Shown: positions 44,009 through 53,540, numbered from the stretch's first letter. The stretch: 53,689 nt of DNA from Streptobacillus notomytis (GCA_001612575.1 LJRV01000092.1:1-53689), one strand, 5' to 3'. The notes: a model not told the origin generated them from the sequence alone. Translations and numbers: made by a program.

Positions 44009-46021
44009 TTATCTTAATTCTAATCTAATTTTATCTCCTGGTCTAATTTTTGCTCCAGCTTCTGGATACTGTTTTATTACCTTTCCATTACCTGTAATGG
44101 AAACAGCATATTTATCTATGCCTAATTCTAATAAATTTTTCTTAGTTACTCCTATTAAATTAGGCATAATATTCATAGAAAATTCATTTTTAATATCTTC
44201 TATTTTCTTATTTCTATTTTCCTTAATTTCTACAACCTCTAATTCAGAAATATTTTGTACTACTTTCTCACTTGGATTAACATTTTTATACTTTATTATC
44301 TTATCTAAAATATCTCTAGCAAGTGGTAGTGCAACTGATGCTCCATAATATTCTCCACGTGGTTCATCTACAGTAATTAATATACTGTATTTAGGTTTAT
44401 TAGCTGGAAAAAATGTGAAAAATGATGAAAAGTATTTTCCTGCTTCATATCCCCTAGGTCCTGCTTTTTGAGCTGTACCTGTTTTTCCACCTATTCTATA
44501 CCCATCAAGTTTTATTCCACGTCCAGTACCACTTGAAACTACTTCTTCAAGTATTTTCTTTATCTTATTACTTACATTTTCACTAATTACTTTACCCTTA
44601 CTATGAGTCTCAAAATTTTTAACTATTTTCCCATCACTTTCAACTATTTTTTCTACTATCTGTGGAGTTATTAAATCTCCACCATTAATAGTTGCATTTA
44701 ATGCTACTAATATTTGAAGCTGTGTCATATTTATCCCTTGACCAAAAGATACATTAGATCTTCTAACTTCTGTAAATTCTTTTAAAGTCATTAAATTACT
44801 ACTAGTTTCATAAGATGTATCTATACCTGTTTTCATACCTAACCCAAATTTTGATAAATAGTTATAAAAAACTTCAGGGGTCATCATTTGTGATATTTTT
44901 ACTAAACCTACATTCCCTGAATGTACCATTATTTTAGATACTGGTAATGTTCCTTTAGTACTCTCATCATGATCTCTTATTATTCTATTTTTTACCTTAA
45001 TATATCCATCAGAATGTATTAATGTATTCTCATTAATTAATCCCTCATTCATAGCCATTGATATAGTTAAAGGTTTAAATATAGAACCCGGCTCAAATAA
45101 TGAAGTAATATTATGATTTTTTATTTCTGCCCTATTAGATGCTTTAGGATATGAACTCATAGCAACTATCTTTCCTGTATCACTTTCCATTACTATACCC
45201 ATAGTAGTAGTTGCTTCAAATTTATCATGTGCATCTTTTAAAATATCATCAAGTGAGTATTGTAATAAAGAGTCTATAGTTAATACTACATTATCTCCAT
45301 CTTTTGCTTTTTTAACTATTTTTTCATCTACCAAATATGGTAATGTATACTCTGCTAAAGATGCTGAAAAAGGTGCTGTTCCTGTTGATTGTCCATTTTC
45401 ACCTTTAAGCATTTTATTGTATCTATGTTCTACTCCATATACACCATTTTCTTCATTATTAAGAAAACCAACTATAGTTTCAAATACAGAATTATTAATA
45501 TATTCTCTTTTAAATTTTCTAGTAAAGTAGACAAATCTTGCATTAAAAGTCTCTCTATCTTTTTTTCTAGCTTCTTTAAGTAATTCATCAATTTGATCTT
45601 TTTGAGCAACGTTAACTAATACATTTTTAAACTCATAATATTTCTTATTTTTCTCTTTTAATTCAAAAATTTTATTAACAGTTTCTTCAATTTTAATATT
45701 TCGTATTACTTTATTAATAATCTTTACAAATTTTTCTATTTCTTCTCTATCTTTAAATAATGTCGGATCTACAACTATACCTTGATATTCTAAATCAACA
45801 GCTAATTCTAAATTATCACTAGTAAGGATAGAACCACGTTTAGCTTTTATTTCTTTAATATATGACCTTATAGGTGTAATAACGTCAAATGAAAAATCTC
45901 TATGTAATACTTGTAAAAAAAACAATCTTACTATTACTAACAATAGAAATAAAAAGAAAAATGTAAAGTATACTCTTCTTTTATTTTTTTCTTTTAAAAA
46001 CCATCTATCTAATTTACTCAT
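44009..46021 (-). CDS. Class B penicillin-binding protein with PASTA domain (FtsI/SpoVD type)
   Basis: A septal or elongation peptidoglycan transpeptidase. A short cytosolic N-terminus and one membrane anchor (about 17-38) are followed by the PBP dimerisation domain and the transpeptidase domain with SIFK (Ser 313, Lys 316), SGN (368-370) and KTGTAQ (513-518). One PASTA domain closes the protein (MPNLIGVTKKNLLELG, about 610-670). It lies in the gatCAB-priA run, not in a division cluster. FtsI and SpoVD cannot be told apart from sequence alone. Confidence 0.93.
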   Translation of the reverse strand: MSKLDRWFLKEKNKRRVYFTFFFLFLLLVIVRLFFLQVLHRDFSFDVITPIRSYIKEIKAKRGSILTSDNLELAVDLEYQGIVVDPTLFKDREEIEKFVKIINKVIRNIKIEETVNKIFELKEKNKKYYEFKNVLVNVAQKDQIDELLKEARKKDRETFNARFVYFTRKFKREYINNSVFETIVGFLNNEENGVYGVEHRYNKMLKGENGQSTGTAPFSASLAEYTLPYLVDEKIVKKAKDGDNVVLTIDSLLQYSLDDILKDAHDKFEATTTMGIVMESDTGKIVAMSSYPKASNRAEIKNHNITSLFEPGSIFKPLTISMAMNEGLINENTLIHSDGYIKVKNRIIRDHDESTKGTLPVSKIMVHSGNVGLVKISQMMTPEVFYNYLSKFGLGMKTGIDTSYETSSNLMTLKEFTEVRRSNVSFGQGINMTQLQILVALNATINGGDLITPQIVEKIVESDGKIVKNFETHSKGKVISENVSNKIKKILEEVVSSGTGRGIKLDGYRIGGKTGTAQKAGPRGYEAGKYFSSFFTFFPANKPKYSILITVDEPRGEYYGASVALPLARDILDKIIKYKNVNPSEKVVQNISELEVVEIKENRNKKIEDIKNEFSMNIMPNLIGVTKKNLLELGIDKYAVSITGNGKVIKQYPEAGAKIRPGDKIRLELR

Positions 46022-46030
46022 ATATTTACC

Positions 46031-47458
46031 TTATTTCATATTTTTTATTAATAAATCTTGAACTAATTTAGGATTCGCTTTACCTTTAGATATTTTCATA
46101 GCCTGTCCCATTAAAGCTTTAATAGCCCTATCTTTACCATTTAAAAAATCTTGAACAGATTCAGGGTTTTCAGAAATTACTTGTTTAACAATATTTTCTA
46201 TTTCTCCCTCATCAGATATTTGTAACATACCCTTTTCTTTAACAATTATATTAGGATCCTTATCATCACTTAGCATTATTTCAAATACTTCTTTAGCTAT
46301 TTTTGAACTTATTGTTCCAGATTTTAATAAAATAATTAATTTTGCTAAATTTTCACTACTTATACTAAAATTATCTATACTAATATATTGCTCTTTAAGT
46401 ACTCTTAATACTTCTGTTAACATCCAGTTAGTTGAAAGTCTTGGATCTCCTGAAAACTTAACTAGCTCTTCAAAATAGTTTGCAAGATTAATAGATGTAA
46501 CTAAATTTCCAGCATCAACCTCAGAAATATTATATTCATTTACAAATCTTGCTAATTTCTCATCAGCAAATTCAGGCATTTCTTCTTTTAATCTAGTTAT
46601 TCTTTTTTCACTAATTATTACTGGCGGTAAATCAGGTTCTGGAAAATATCTATAATCCATAGCTTCTTCCTTATTTCTCATAGCTCTTGTTATGCCCTTT
46701 TCATCATCCCAAAGCCTTGTTTCCTGAATTACTCTTTCTCCTCTTTCTATCAATTCCATTTGTCTGTTTGCCTCATATTCTATAGCCCTTACAACAGCTT
46801 TAAACGAATTTAAATTCTTAGTTTCAGTTCTAGTTCCCAATTTATCTGAACCCTTTTCTTTAATAGATACATTGGCATCACATCTAAGTGAACCAAATTC
46901 CATACTTACATCACTTACACCAGTATATTTAATTCTTTCCTTTAAATTATTTAAATATATATATGCATCTTGAGGATTAGTAATACATGGTTTAGTAACT
47001 ATTTCTATTAATGGTATACTTGCTCTATTAAAGTTTAATATAGATTCATGTTTTGTATGTATACTTTTAGCCGTATCTTCTTCTATTTGTATTCTTTCTA
47101 TTTCAACCTTAACATCTTTATCATTTCTTTTAAATTCTAAATAACCATTTTCTGCATAAGGTTTAAAATATTGTGTAATTTGATAATTTTTAGGAGAATC
47201 TGGATAAAAATAGTTTTTTCTATCAAAATAGCTTAATTTATTAATATCACAATTTAAAGCAAGTGCCGCTTTAATAGCATAATCTAAAACTTCTTCATTT
47301 AATCTAGGAAGAGCACCAGGTTGACCTGTTGACACTGGAGAGATACAAGTATTAGGATCTTTTTCATCATAATTTGCATCAGCATCACACCATATTTTAG
47401 TTTTAGTTTTTAATTGGCAATGAACTTCCAGACCTATTACTATATCATACTCTTTCAT
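46031..47458 (-). CDS. gatB: Asp/Glu-tRNA amidotransferase subunit B
   Basis: GatB binds misacylated Glu-tRNA-Gln or Asp-tRNA-Asn and activates it for amidation. It has the signature KEYDIVIGLEVHCQLKTKTKIWC start, DRKNYFYPDSPKNYQITQ, EDTAKS and RCDANVS blocks, then the tail GatB/YqeY domain. ATG 47458 is chosen from its GAGGAAAG site, giving 475 residues; an earlier reading start lacks one. It overlaps gatA by 14 bases. Confidence 0.96.
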   Translation of the reverse strand: MKEYDIVIGLEVHCQLKTKTKIWCDADANYDEKDPNTCISPVSTGQPGALPRLNEEVLDYAIKAALALNCDINKLSYFDRKNYFYPDSPKNYQITQYFKPYAENGYLEFKRNDKDVKVEIERIQIEEDTAKSIHTKHESILNFNRASIPLIEIVTKPCITNPQDAYIYLNNLKERIKYTGVSDVSMEFGSLRCDANVSIKEKGSDKLGTRTETKNLNSFKAVVRAIEYEANRQMELIERGERVIQETRLWDDEKGITRAMRNKEEAMDYRYFPEPDLPPVIISEKRITRLKEEMPEFADEKLARFVNEYNISEVDAGNLVTSINLANYFEELVKFSGDPRLSTNWMLTEVLRVLKEQYISIDNFSISSENLAKLIILLKSGTISSKIAKEVFEIMLSDDKDPNIIVKEKGMLQISDEGEIENIVKQVISENPESVQDFLNGKDRAIKALMGQAMKISKGKANPKLVQDLLIKNMK

Positions 47459-48884
47459 AATCAATCTTTCCTCTTTCCATCTCATATTTATGTGTAACAT
47501 TTAATAATAAATCTTCTCTAAAATAGTTAGAAATTATTTGCATTCCTACTGGTAATTTATCTACAAATCCTACTGGTACAGAAATTGCTGGAAGTCCTGC
47601 AAGTGATACTGAAACAGTATATATATCAGATAAATACATTTCTATAGGATTATTTGATTTTTCTCCTTTTTTAAATGCTACATTAGGTGTTGTAGGTGTT
47701 ATTATTACATCTACATTCTCAAATGCTTTTTGATAATCATTTTTTATTAATCTTCTTACCTGAGATGCTTTTTTATAATACGCTTCATAAAATCCTGAAC
47801 TTAAAACATATGTTCCTATCATTATTCTTCTTTTAACCTCTTTACCAAATCCTTCAGTTCTAGATTTAACATATATATCTTCTATATTATCAGCATCTGC
47901 CCTATATCCATAACGCATTCCATCATATCTTGAAAGATTAGATGAAGCTTCAGCTGATGAAATGATATAGTAAGTTGGGATAGAATACTTACTGTATTCA
48001 AGATTAATATCTACTATACTTGCTCCCATTTTTACTAATACATCTAAAGCAGCTTCTATACTTTTTTTAATCTCTTCAGATAACCCTTTAAAGAAGTTTT
48101 TATCTATTCCTATTCTTAAACCATTAATATCCTTATTTAATAATTCTGAGTACTTAGGAACTTCAACACTAGCTGTAGTAGGATCATATATATCCTCACC
48201 TGCAATTATTTCTAAAGTTTTAGCAACATCTTCAGAAGTTCTTGCAATTATTCCTACTTGATCAAGACTTGAACCAAAAGCCATAAGCCCATATCTTGAA
48301 ACTCTACCATAAGTAGGTTTTAATCCAACAGTACCTGTAAAAGCTGCTGGTTGTCTAACTGATCCTCCTGTATCTGTTCCTAGAGCTATAGGCACCTCTA
48401 AAGCTGCAACTGCTGCTGCTGAACCACCACTTGAACCACCAGGAACTCTTTCTAAATCCCAAGGATTTGACACCATTTTAACGCTAGAATTCTCATTAGA
48501 TGACCCCATAGCAAACTCATCCATATTAGCCTTACCAACTAAAACTACATTTGCATCCTTTAATCTTTTTACTACAGTTGCATCATATGTCCCATAATAT
48601 CCTGATAATATTTTAGATGCTGATGTAGTAAGTTCTCCAAATGAAACTATATTATCCTTAAGAGCTATAGGAACTCCATGTAAAGAACTAGATATTTCTG
48701 TTTCATCTGCTTTTTTAGCTGAATTTATAGCATTTTCTCTATTAACAGAAACAAATGCTCCTATCTTATCTTCCATTTCATCTATTCTATTTAAAATTGA
48801 GTTAGTAACTTCACGAGAAGTTAATTTCCCCTCTTTTATTAATCCAGCTATTTCACTAGCTGTTAAAGTATATATTTTATTCAT
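47445..48884 (-). CDS. gatA: Asp/Glu-tRNA amidotransferase subunit A
   Basis: GatA is the amidase that supplies ammonia from glutamine. The amidase catalytic triad is present: Lys in VPIALKDNI, Ser in PGGSSGGSAAAVAA and Ser in GTDTGGSVRQPAAF. ATG 48884 follows AGGTG at normal spacing, giving 479 residues. It overlaps the gatC stop. Confidence 0.97.
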   Translation of the reverse strand: MNKIYTLTASEIAGLIKEGKLTSREVTNSILNRIDEMEDKIGAFVSVNRENAINSAKKADETEISSSLHGVPIALKDNIVSFGELTTSASKILSGYYGTYDATVVKRLKDANVVLVGKANMDEFAMGSSNENSSVKMVSNPWDLERVPGGSSGGSAAAVAALEVPIALGTDTGGSVRQPAAFTGTVGLKPTYGRVSRYGLMAFGSSLDQVGIIARTSEDVAKTLEIIAGEDIYDPTTASVEVPKYSELLNKDINGLRIGIDKNFFKGLSEEIKKSIEAALDVLVKMGASIVDINLEYSKYSIPTYYIISSAEASSNLSRYDGMRYGYRADADNIEDIYVKSRTEGFGKEVKRRIMIGTYVLSSGFYEAYYKKASQVRRLIKNDYQKAFENVDVIITPTTPNVAFKKGEKSNNPIEMYLSDIYTVSVSLAGLPAISVPVGFVDKLPVGMQIISNYFREDLLLNVTHKYEMERGKIDYERV

Positions 48885-49173
48885 TTCCATCACCTATCAT
48901 AACTGGTAAAGAAATAAAGTTTTCATCGCTTTTAGGAGCATTTTTTAAAAACATTTCCTTATCCATTTCAACCTTTGGTTCATGCTTATATATCTTACCT
49001 TCATTTTCTAAAATACTATATAAAGGTTCTACATTTTCTAAATTTAATTCATTTAAGCTTTCCATATGTTTAAAGACATCATTTAGATCTTTTTGAAAAG
49101 ATTCTAATTCATTTTCTTCAAATGATAATTTAGATAGTTTTGCTAATTTAACTATTTCTTCTTTAGTAACCAT
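48877..49173 (-). CDS. gatC: Asp/Glu-tRNA amidotransferase subunit C
   Basis: GatC is a small subunit that stabilises GatA and GatB. The 98-residue protein has VTKEEIVKLAKLSKLSFEENEL and the family block NELNLENVEPLYSILE. It is first in a nine-gene run of translation, replication and cell-wall functions. The presence of gatCAB suggests that Gln-tRNA and/or Asn-tRNA are made by the indirect route. Confidence 0.95.
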   Translation of the reverse strand: MVTKEEIVKLAKLSKLSFEENELESFQKDLNDVFKHMESLNELNLENVEPLYSILENEGKIYKHEPKVEMDKEMFLKNAPKSDENFISLPVMIGDGNE

Positions 49174-49207
49174 TTTCTACCTACTTTCTTAAATTCGTCT
49201 ACTTTAG

Positions 49208-49236
49208 ATAATATCATATTTGAGTAGATTTTTCAA
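49208..49236 (-). promoter_or_regulatory. Predicted promoter of gatCAB run
   Basis: TTGAAA (49236-49231) and TATTAT (49213-49208) on the minus strand are 17 bp apart, 35 bases before the gatC ATG. Confidence 0.55.
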
Positions 49237-49257
49237 TTGTTTTAAACCCACACAAAC

Positions 49258-49283
49258 AAAAAAAGCCCATTAAATAGGCTCCT
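49258..49283 (-). terminator. Possible terminator of the YadA-like pseudogene
   Basis: AGCC/GGCT arms around a short A/T loop are followed by seven T residues on the minus strand. The stem is short; moderate confidence. Confidence 0.5.
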
Positions 49284-50645
49284 TATTTTTTAAACATCGC
49301 TTTAATTAAATTCTCTAATTCATTAAATTTACCTTTTAACTCTTTTAATTCTATATAAATTTCATAAACTCTCTCATCAAGTAAATTAATATTTCCATTT
49401 CTTTGTAATTTTAATATTTCCTTACTTCTTGAATCAATATTATCAAATCTATATCCAATACCTGCACCAAATGATACATGTCCTTTTGTATTTAATGATC
49501 CACTCGCTTTATATATCAAATTAGTTATATCATTTGTTCCTAATAAACCTAATGCAATTGCATGTTCTCCATAAAATATCCATAAGATCCTGATATGCTA
49601 TGACCTTTTCCACTTATTTGTGGTAAATTAGCTATAACTATAGCGACACTCCAGAATTTGCAGCAACACCCTTAGATATGTCTAATTTTGTCTTATATGA
49701 TAAATCTATACTAACATCATTTCCACTTGCCATAGTTCTTATACTATCAGAACCTTTAATTCTAAATTTAAGTCCACCCTCTTTATTTAACTTCTCCATA
49801 GTAGTTTCACCTGTATCACCACTTAATGATAGAGTATTGTTAGATAATTTTTCTAATTTATCATTGGTTTTCTTATTTTCATCCAAATTATGTTTTATAG
49901 CATCATGTATAGAATGTTTACCTATTTCTCCAATATTTGAAAAAGTTATGTTATCAGCAGTTACATTACCAGTATTTTGTAAAGCTGCTCCTCCACCAAA
50001 TATCGTTTTAACTGAATCAGAAAAATTCGATAGAACATTATTAGTAGAATAAAGTTGTGAATCATTTACTGCATCAGTAGACTCCTTAGTTATTTGACCC
50101 GCTGCTACATTTTGCAATTGTCTTTCCTTACCTTTATCTCCTATAGAAACAACTGAATCAGGTGTTCCTCCTGCAAAACCATCAAATTTTAATCCTCCAA
50201 TAGTAACATCTTTTGTCCCCTTTTTTCACCTGTTTTACTATAAGATCCCATAGCTACTGATTTTTCATGCCCTGCTACAGTATGATTCCCTATAGCTATG
50301 GATTCGTTTTTAGTAGTAGAACTATTTTACCCAAATACACTAGAATAATCTCAACTTGCTCCATTATCTGCACCTACTGAAACAGAATATTTTCCACCAG
50401 CATAATTATGTATACCTACAGCAGTCGAATGATCTTTAAATGCTGTATTTTCATGTCCTATTACAGTTACATGATCTGTCTTAGCTTCATTTTTATCTCC
50501 TAATACATGCGTATTATTTCCAATACCTTTATTTGTCGTAGCGTCATTACCAATATGCGTTTGACTAAACAACATGGAGGGTAGTGATAAAATTAACACT
50601 ATTTTCAACTTTTTTATTTTCCCAGGATATACCACTTTTTCTCAT
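49283..50645 (-). pseudogene. YadA-like trimeric autotransporter adhesin, decayed
   Basis: Pieces in three frames make one trimeric autotransporter: signal-like segment (KLKIVLILSLPSMLFSQ), head repeats (VTVIGHENTAFKDHSTAVG, SVSVGADNGAS), a neck/stalk (QNVAAGQITKESTDAVNDSQLY) and the C-terminal YadA anchor (AIVIANLPQISGKGHSISGSYG, then HVSFGAGIGYRF). Lesions are an in-frame TGA (50351-50353), TAA (50327-50329), a one-base loss in an A6/G4 stretch (50217-50226), another near 49645, and one in a T4 run (49573-49576). The start is either GTG 50635 or, with a further frameshift, ATG 50645. After the barrel a 60-residue tail with a coiled coil follows. Its promoter spacer has also shrunk to 12 bp. 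Confidence 0.85.
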
Positions 50646-50671
50646 AACCTTTCTTTTTATTTCTGTTCTAA

Positions 50672-50695
50672 ATTATACTCCCCTCTTTTTGTCAA
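50672..50695 (-). promoter_or_regulatory. Contracted surface-gene promoter of the YadA-like pseudogene
   Basis: Consensus TTGACA (50695-50690) and TATAAT (50677-50672) on the minus strand enclose only 12 bp, containing GAGGGGAG. Normal spacing is 16-18 bp, so it should be inactive. It appears to be a decayed form of the G-tract promoters. Confidence 0.65.
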
Positions 50696-50716
50696 GATAA
50701 TTATTTGTAATCAATT

Positions 50717-50745
50717 TTACTTTAAATAAAATTTTATGATATAAT
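50717..50745 (+). promoter_or_regulatory. Predicted promoter of holA
   Basis: TTACTT (50717-50722) and TATAAT (50740-50745), 17 bp apart on the plus strand, 20 bases before the ATG of the next gene, which has an AGGAGG site. Confidence 0.5.
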
Positions 50746-50765
50746 TAAGCGAACAGGAGGCATAA

Positions 50766-51653
50766 ATGAACTATTTTATTTCAGGAAAAAGTGGAAGAAA
50801 AATTTACATGAGTAAAATATTGGATAATAGTTATAAAAATAAGATGTATTTCGATGAAAATACTGTATATGAGTTTTTAAGTGAATTAAATGCAGGATCA
50901 CTTTTTAGTGAACCTACTCTTTTAATACTTAGAAATGCAAATAAGATAAAAGATATAAATAATGTAATAAAGAACATTAATTCTAATAACTTTACTGATA
51001 AGGATATAATTGTAGATTATGAAACAAATAAAGAAAATAAAAAATTAAAAGATTTACTTATTAATTTTGAAATACATGAAATTTTAGATGATAGAGAAAA
51101 TAAGAATATTTTAATAAAATATATACAAGAAAGACTTAAATGTAGCACTAAAGATAGTAATAATTTAATAGAAATTATCGGACAGGATTTTTATTCTATA
51201 AAAAATGAAATAGATAAAATAGATACATACTTAAATGGTAATGAGTTTTCATTTGACAATATTAAACCTGTTTTATCTAAAAATACTAATTTTTTTATCT
51301 TTAATCTTACAGAAGATATACTTAATAAAAAGGATGTAACTTTTCCTATAAAAGAACATATGGCATTACTTGCTTCTTTAAGTAATGATTTTGAAATTAT
51401 GTATAAATTACATCTACTAGATATTAAAAATATTAGTTATAATAACTTTAAAAGCCAATATGAAAATCACAAATTTTTTAGAAATCTTAACCCGTATTAT
51501 GTATTTAAAAAAATACAGTTTCTAAAAAATTTTACTAAAAACAGAACAAAAGAATTAATAGATCTTTCTTTTGAAGTTGATTTTAAAATTAAGACTGGAT
51601 TATTACCTTTAGAAGATGGGGTTGAATCATATATATTAGAAATATTAAAATGA
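50766..51653 (+). CDS. holA: DNA polymerase III delta subunit (HolA-like)
   Basis: HolA opens the sliding clamp within the clamp loader. The 295-residue protein has the family layout: FISGKSGRKIYMSKILD start, middle NNLIEIIGQDFYSIKNEIDKI and ending ELIDLSFEVDFKIKTGLLPLEDGVESYILE. The last block is the delta-like C-terminus. No Walker motif is intact, as is normal for delta. It has a strong AGGAGG site. Sequence is diverged, so the family call is by pattern and length rather than by strong motifs. Confidence 0.82.
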   Translation: MNYFISGKSGRKIYMSKILDNSYKNKMYFDENTVYEFLSELNAGSLFSEPTLLILRNANKIKDINNVIKNINSNNFTDKDIIVDYETNKENKKLKDLLINFEIHEILDDRENKNILIKYIQERLKCSTKDSNNLIEIIGQDFYSIKNEIDKIDTYLNGNEFSFDNIKPVLSKNTNFFIFNLTEDILNKKDVTFPIKEHMALLASLSNDFEIMYKLHLLDIKNISYNNFKSQYENHKFFRNLNPYYVFKKIQFLKNFTKNRTKELIDLSFEVDFKIKTGLLPLEDGVESYILEILK

Positions 51654-51660
51654 TATTTTC

Positions 51661-51703
51661 TTGACATAAATTTTGAAATAGTGTATTATAAGACTATAAT
51701 AGT
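51661..51703 (+). promoter_or_regulatory. Promoter and candidate operator of the GntR-ABC genes
   Basis: Consensus TTGACA (51661-51666) and TATTAT (51684-51689), 17 bp apart. A dyad TATTATA/TATAATA (51684-51690 and 51695-51701) covers the -10 and start region, and ACTAT-A-ATAGT (51693-51703) overlaps it. These are likely sites for the GntR regulator encoded next. Confidence 0.6.
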
Positions 51704-51717
51704 ATGGAGGTGTAATT

Positions 51718-52071
51718 ATGGAGTTTAATAATAAGTATCCTATATATAGACAACTATTTGAAATATTTTTATCAGATATTATTAATGGTAAATTAAAACC
51801 AGGCGATAAATTTATGTCTATTAGAGAAGCTTCAATAAAATTTAATTTAAATCCTAATACAGTCGTGAATGCTTTCAAAGAACTTGAACTTCAAAAAATT
51901 GCTGTAACTAAAAGAGGACTTGGGACTTTTGTTACTGAAGATCTCGAAATACTAAAAAATTTAACAGCAAATCATTCGCAAACTATATTAGACGATTTTT
52001 TATCTAAAATGTATTCCTTAGGGTATTCTAATGATGAAATAATAAATCAAATTAAAGAAAGGGGAAAATAA
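51718..52071 (+). CDS. GntR-family regulator, YtrA/YhcF subfamily
   Basis: This 117-residue protein has an N-terminal winged helix of the GntR type (YPIYRQLFEIFLSDIINGKLKPGDK, IREASIKFNLNPNTVVNAFKELE, GLGTFV, about 8-78) and a short helical C-terminal dimerisation part (SKMYSLGYSNDEIINQIKERGK), as usual for YtrA-type regulators of ABC transporters. It is first in a three-gene operon, with one base to the ATPase gene, and is likely to repress its own operon. Confidence 0.93.
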   Translation: MEFNNKYPIYRQLFEIFLSDIINGKLKPGDKFMSIREASIKFNLNPNTVVNAFKELELQKIAVTKRGLGTFVTEDLEILKNLTANHSQTILDDFLSKMYSLGYSNDEIINQIKERGK

Positions 52072-52072
52072 G

Positions 52073-52783
52073 ATGAAAAATGTATTAGAAATTAAAAATT
52101 TAAGTAAAGTATATTCAAAAAAAATAGTTTTAGATAATTTGAATTTAACACTAAGCGAAAATAAGATAGTCGGGATATTAGGTCCTAACGGTAGTGGAAA
52201 AACTACTTTATTAAAGATAATTGCAGGACTTGCAAGAAAAAGTAGTGGTGAAATATTAATAAATGGATTAGAACCATCAAATAAAACTAAATCTATAGTT
52301 AGTTATCTATCAGATAAAAACTTTATAGATAATTCTCTTAAAGTATATCAAGCATTAAATCTATATAATGATTTTTTCGATTTTGATATAAATAAGGCTG
52401 TAAGACTTTTAGAAGAAATGAACATAGATATTAAAGCAGAAATTGCATCTTTATCTAAAGGTATGAAAGAAAAAGTCTTTTTAATTCTAACTTTATCAAG
52501 AAATGCTAGAATATTCATATTAGATGAGCCTATAGCAGGTGTAGATGTTATTACTAGAGATCAAATATTAAATATTATTATAAATAACGTATTTGAGAAT
52601 TCTACAGTTATCGTTACTACTCATTTAATAAGAGATATAGAAAGAATTTTTGATGAAGTTGCTTTCTTAAAAAATGGAAAAATTGATAAGGTTTATTCAG
52701 TAGATGAATTAAGAGAAAATAATGAATTAACTATAGAAGAATTATACAAAGAAGTATTTAAAGAAGGTGATAATAATGCTTAA
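52073..52783 (+). CDS. ABC transporter ATP-binding protein
   Basis: This 236-residue ATPase has Walker A GPNGSGKTTLL, a signature in the form SLSKGMKEK (diverged LSGGQ), Walker B IFILDEPIAGVD and the switch His in VTTHLI. The diverged signature and short form are typical of YtrB/CcmA-like exporters paired with a YtrA regulator. The substrate is unknown; such systems in Firmicutes respond to cell-wall antibiotics. It overlaps the permease gene by eight bases. Confidence 0.92.
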   Translation: MKNVLEIKNLSKVYSKKIVLDNLNLTLSENKIVGILGPNGSGKTTLLKIIAGLARKSSGEILINGLEPSNKTKSIVSYLSDKNFIDNSLKVYQALNLYNDFFDFDINKAVRLLEEMNIDIKAEIASLSKGMKEKVFLILTLSRNARIFILDEPIAGVDVITRDQILNIIINNVFENSTVIVTTHLIRDIERIFDEVAFLKNGKIDKVYSVDELRENNELTIEELYKEVFKEGDNNA

Positions 52784-53480
52784 GTTTTTAAAATATGAAT
52801 TTAAAAGAAATTGGAAATTTAATATACTACTATTATTTTCATTTATTATATTAACAATTACAATAAAAATATTATACTACACTGAAGACCATAAATATAC
52901 TTTAGCAAAATCAATAGCAATTTTATGTCTTTTAGGTGCTTCTTTTTCTGTATTTTTCTATTATATAAAGAACTTTTCTAAAGATCTTTATTCAGATACA
53001 GGATATTTTACTTTCTCATTACCTATATCTGGTTATACCTACTTTTGGGGTAAAATAATATTTTATTTAACATATAGCGTTATTCTATTTCCATTAAGTT
53101 TTATTTCATTTTCGATAATATCGGAAAGAGATATAATGAATATTATTTCATCAATAAATTTTAATGATCATAATTTAATATTAACAGCTATATCATCTAT
53201 TTTATTTACTATATTTTTCAATGTTTCAGTTTATTTAAGTATAACTATAACACATTATATTTCTAAATCAAAAAATATATATTTTTTATGGATATTTATA
53301 CTTGTATTTATAATGGTATCTGGTTCATATTTACAACTTAAAATAAACTCTTTATTTGATCCTATAAGTTTTATAAACAACACAGTATTATATACTAATA
53401 TTTCAATATTATTAATTTATATCATAATATCTGGAACATTAGGTGGATATTTAATAGATAAAAAATTAGAATTGCAATAA
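52776..53480 (+). CDS. ABC transporter permease
   Basis: This protein of about 234 residues (ATG 52776, eight-base overlap with the ATPase gene; GGTGATAAT provides the ribosome site) has six hydrophobic segments. It starts MLKFLKYEFKRNWKF, with SDTGYFTFSLPISGYTYFWGKI, a pattern of ABC-2-like permeases. It should pair with the preceding ATPase as a homodimeric exporter. Substrate unknown. Confidence 0.88.
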   Translation: MLKFLKYEFKRNWKFNILLLFSFIILTITIKILYYTEDHKYTLAKSIAILCLLGASFSVFFYYIKNFSKDLYSDTGYFTFSLPISGYTYFWGKIIFYLTYSVILFPLSFISFSIISERDIMNIISSINFNDHNLILTAISSILFTIFFNVSVYLSITITHYISKSKNIYFLWIFILVFIMVSGSYLQLKINSLFDPISFINNTVLYTNISILLIYIIISGTLGGYLIDKKLELQ

Positions 53481-53488
53481 CCTTTCTA

Positions 53489-53515
53489 CCAGAGACATAT
53501 GTCTCTGGTTTTTAA
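53489..53515 (+). terminator. Terminator of the GntR-ABC operon
   Basis: A perfect 20-base palindrome (53489-53508) forming a 9-10-bp stem is followed by a T5 run on the plus strand. Confidence 0.9.
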
Positions 53516-53540
53516 TTAAAAAAGACCCCTAAGGGTCTTA
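53516..53540 (-). terminator. Terminator of the OmpA-like gene
   Basis: AAGACCC/GGGTCTT hairpin (53522-53539) followed by a T run on the minus strand, just downstream of the stop at 53541. It lies back to back with the plus-strand terminator. Confidence 0.88.
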
